Shown here in pieces: positions 32,198 to 34,390 of a stretch of DNA of 34,390 bases. Location of the stretch: the NCBI GenBank assembly GCA_019745575.1, contig JAIETA010000095.1, positions 1-34,390 of the forward strand, written 5' to 3'. Numbering within the stretch: position 1 is the first letter of the stretch; each line of letters starts with the position of its first letter. The notes beneath the pieces are model-generated. The model saw nothing but the letters and a program-made list of their open reading frames with translations. It was not told the DNA's origin and searched no databases. Made by a program: the position numbers and the translations under genes. This DNA comes from Reyranella sp. (lineage in GTDB: Bacteria > Pseudomonadota > Alphaproteobacteria > Reyranellales > Reyranellaceae).

Positions 32198-33328
32198 ATG
32201 GCCAGGGGCAAGGCGAGCGCCGATCCGGCCGAAGCCGAAAAGCTGGAGTGGCCTTACGCCTGGCCGCCGCCGTGGCGCAGCGATCGCCTGCTAGGTCACG
32301 AGATTGCCGAGAAAACATTGATGGCCGCCCGTCAGAGCGGCCGCCTGCACCATGCCTGGCTGCTGACCGGACCGCGCGGCATCGGCAAGGCGACGCTTGC
32401 CTGGCGGTTTGCGCGCTTTCTACTGTGCGGCGGGCAGCAGGGGGGGCTTTTCGGCGACGCGCCGGAGACCCTGGACGTCGCCCCCGATGCACCGGGAAGG
32501 GCTCTGGTCGACGCCCGCTCCCATCCCGACCTGTTTCACCTGCGGCGGTCGCTCAACCCCGACACCGGCCGCATGCGCGCCGAGATTGCCGTCGACGACG
32601 TGCGCGACCTCGGCGCCTTCATGCACATGACTCCGGCGATGGGGCAGTGGCGCGTGGCCATCGTCGATTCGGCCGACGAGATGAATCGCAACAGTGCCAA
32701 CGCAGTCCTGAAGGTTCTCGAGGAGCCGCCGCCGAATGCCGTGCTGCTGATCGTGGCGCACGCGCCGGGCCGCCTGCTGCCGACCATCCGCTCGCGCTGC
32801 CGCCGGCTGGCGCTGCAGCCTCTGTCCGACGAGACGGTGATCCGGCTGCTCGGCGATCATGCCGCCCAGACCACGCCCGAGGAGCGGATCGCCCTGGCGC
32901 GACTCGCGGAAGGCAGCATCGGCCGCGCCCTCGAGCTGGCGGGGGCCGGCAGCCTGGAACTCTACCGCGAAATGGTCGACGTCCTGGCGACGTTGCCCGA
33001 CATCGACATGGTAAGACTGCATGGATTCGCCGAGCGCTTCGCCAAGCGCGGCGAGGAAGCCAACGCCGACTGGCGGTCGCTCAACTACCTGTTCGACGGA
33101 TGGCTGAAAGGCCTCGCGCGCCGGGCCGCCGTCGGCGCGGACGAGGCGCCGGTCGTGCCGCAGGAGAGCGGCTTGCACGCTCGCCTGCTCGCCGCCGCCA
33201 GCCTTGATCGCTGGTTGGAGGCGTGGGAAAAGGTCGCCCACCTGTTGTCCCGTGCCGATGCGGTCAATCTCGACCGCAAGCAAACGGTGCTCGGCAGCTT
33301 CCTGGCTCTCCAGACGGCGATGCGTTGA
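32198..33328 (+). CDS. holB: DNA polymerase III subunit delta prime
   Basis: A 376-aa clamp-loader subunit that opens the beta sliding clamp with the other tau/gamma and delta subunits. It shows AAA+ features: GPRGIGKA (58-65, lacking the usual Ser/Thr after Lys, as expected for a subunit that does not hydrolyse ATP), VDSADEMNRNSANAVLKVLEEPPPNAVLLIVAHAPGRLLPTIRSRC (sensor and SRC motif), and a long C-terminal helical collar. The zinc-module cysteines typical of gamma-proteobacterial delta prime are not seen. It starts 4 bp after tmk and precedes metG by 64 bp, an arrangement common in alphaproteobacteria. Confidence 0.95.
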   Translation: MARGKASADPAEAEKLEWPYAWPPPWRSDRLLGHEIAEKTLMAARQSGRLHHAWLLTGPRGIGKATLAWRFARFLLCGGQQGGLFGDAPETLDVAPDAPGRALVDARSHPDLFHLRRSLNPDTGRMRAEIAVDDVRDLGAFMHMTPAMGQWRVAIVDSADEMNRNSANAVLKVLEEPPPNAVLLIVAHAPGRLLPTIRSRCRRLALQPLSDETVIRLLGDHAAQTTPEERIALARLAEGSIGRALELAGAGSLELYREMVDVLATLPDIDMVRLHGFAERFAKRGEEANADWRSLNYLFDGWLKGLARRAAVGADEAPVVPQESGLHARLLAAASLDRWLEAWEKVAHLLSRADAVNLDRKQTVLGSFLALQTAMR

Positions 33329-33392
33329 AGCGGCGAACCCGGCGTCCTGACGGGAGGTCAGGGAAGGGGCGACACTCCGGAGTTCAGTCATC

Positions 33393-34390
33393 ATGTCGGG
33401 CCGCACCACTTTCTACGTCACCACGCCGATCTACTACGTGAACGACGTGCCCCACATCGGGCACGCCTACGCGACGCTGGCGTGTGACGTGATGGCTCGC
33501 TTCAAGCGACTCGACGGCTACGACGTCCACTTCCTCACCGGAACGGACGAACACGGCCAGAAGGTCGAGAAGGCGGCGGCCGCCGCCGGCCTGTCGCCGC
33601 AGGCTTTCACCGATAAAGTGAGCCAGTCGTTCCGAGACCTCATCGGTGTCATGGACTACAGCCCCGACGGCTTCATCCGCACGACGGAGAAGCGTCACCA
33701 TGCCGCCTGCCAGGCGTTGTGGGAGAAGCTCGTGGCAGCCGGTGACATCTATCTCGGCAAGTATGCCGGCTGGTACTCGGTGCGCGACGAGGCCTTCTAT
33801 GCCGACAGTGAGACCGAGGTCGGCACCGACGGCAAGCGCCGCGCGGGACCGGTCGGCAACGAAGTGGAATGGGTCGAGGAGCCGTCGTACTTCTTCAGGC
33901 TCTCGGCCTGGGGCGACCGGCTGCTCGACTTCTACGATCGGAATCCACGGTTCATTGCGCCCGAAAGCCGGCGCAACGAGGTCATCAGCTTCGTCAAGGG
34001 CGGCCTGCAGGACCTTTCGGTGTCGCGCACCAGCTTCTCCTGGGGCGTGCCGGTGCCGGGCGATCCCAAGCATATCATGTACGTTTGGCTGGACGCGCTC
34101 ACCAACTACATCACGGAGTGCGGCTACCCTGACGAAAGCAATCCGCTGTGGCGGTTCTGGCCGGCCGATCTGCACATTGTCGGCAAGGACATCATCCGCT
34201 TCCATTGCGTGTTCTGGCCGGCCTTCCTGATGGCCGCGGGCGTGGCGCCGCCCCGACGGGTCTTCGCTTCGGGCTGGTGGACGACAGAAGGCCAGAAGAT
34301 CTCGAAATCGCTGGGCAACGCCATCGACCCGGTCGCCGTTACGGCGGAGTTCGGGCTCGACCCGGTGCGCTATTTCCTGCTGCGCGAAGT
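33393..34390 (+). CDS. metG: Methionyl-tRNA synthetase (5' part)
   Basis: The first 332 codons of a class I aminoacyl-tRNA synthetase; the 3' end is beyond the window. The HIGH motif is HIGH itself (21-24, PHIGHAYAT), and the signature KMSKS appears as KISKS (302-306, GQKISKSLGN). TGTDEHGQKVEKAA lies between them. The connective region GWYSVRDEAFYADSETEVG has no CxxC knuckles, indicating the zinc-free type. The ATG at 33393 has only a distant GGAG. A small hairpin (arms 33346-33351 and 33357-33362) lies between holB and metG but lacks a T-run. Confidence 0.95.
   Translation, partial: MSGRTTFYVTTPIYYVNDVPHIGHAYATLACDVMARFKRLDGYDVHFLTGTDEHGQKVEKAAAAAGLSPQAFTDKVSQSFRDLIGVMDYSPDGFIRTTEKRHHAACQALWEKLVAAGDIYLGKYAGWYSVRDEAFYADSETEVGTDGKRRAGPVGNEVEWVEEPSYFFRLSAWGDRLLDFYDRNPRFIAPESRRNEVISFVKGGLQDLSVSRTSFSWGVPVPGDPKHIMYVWLDALTNYITECGYPDESNPLWRFWPADLHIVGKDIIRFHCVFWPAFLMAAGVAPPRRVFASGWWTTEGQKISKSLGNAIDPVAVTAEFGLDPVRYFLLRE

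Noticed and set aside
1..34390. CRISPR array, prophage or plasmid origin
   Set aside because: No regularly spaced identical repeats, phage structural genes, integrases or replication genes are seen.

Overview
The window looks like chromosomal DNA of a high-GC alphaproteobacterium, probably a Reyranella/Rhodospirillales-like environmental lineage. This rests on gene order and on the periplasmic binding-protein families present, not on a database match. The two ends are conserved core blocks: recG / sdhE-mfd on the left, and tRNA-Ser, mltB-like, rlpA, a D,D-carboxypeptidase, tmk, holB and metG on the right. The roughly 20 kb between them is accessory metabolism with local regulators.

Layout. 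1-225: non-coding, with a 16-bp direct repeat and three tandem triloop hairpins. 226-6194: recG (minus), diverging from sdhE and mfd (plus, GTGA overlap). 6082-7597: a TetR repressor and a divergent glutathione-transferase-like gene around a duplicated AT-rich palindrome. 7587-10203: a minus-strand operon of SDR, MFS exporter and DsbA-fold oxidoreductase, linked by 4-bp overlaps. 10257-11030: a second, divergent SDR. 11017-17275: a minus-strand operon, dctP-dctQ-dctM (TRAP importer), flavin reductase fused to an IclR-type ligand domain, luciferase-like (LLM) monooxygenase, and a 3-hydroxyisobutyrate-dehydrogenase-like enzyme. A TetR gene (17369-18109) lies just upstream, and two palindromes flank a candidate operon promoter. 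18211-23650: a DSD1/D-threonine-aldolase-fold enzyme, a CYTH phosphohydrolase coupled to an enolase-superfamily enzyme, a ThDP-dependent enzyme and a TctC/Bug binding protein. 23863-26376: a very long secreted TPR protein. 26502-28069: an orphan amino-acid binding protein and an NTF2-like protein. 28116-28205: tRNA-Ser(UGA). 28335-34390: cell-wall and DNA/translation housekeeping genes, ending in metG cut by the window edge.

How the genes work together. The 11.0-18.1 kb operon reads as one catabolic unit. A periplasmic TRAP binding protein and its two membrane subunits import an organic anion, a two-component flavin monooxygenase oxidises it, and a beta-hydroxyacid-type dehydrogenase acts downstream. 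The reductase carries a regulator-type ligand domain with no DNA-binding part, which suggests that substrate may gate flavin reduction. The substrate cannot be read from the sequence. This is the best candidate for an under-described system here. Convergent neighbours repeatedly overlap at their 3' ends (11, 14, 20 and 113 bp), and same-strand genes repeatedly overlap by 4 bp, so this is a very compact genome segment.
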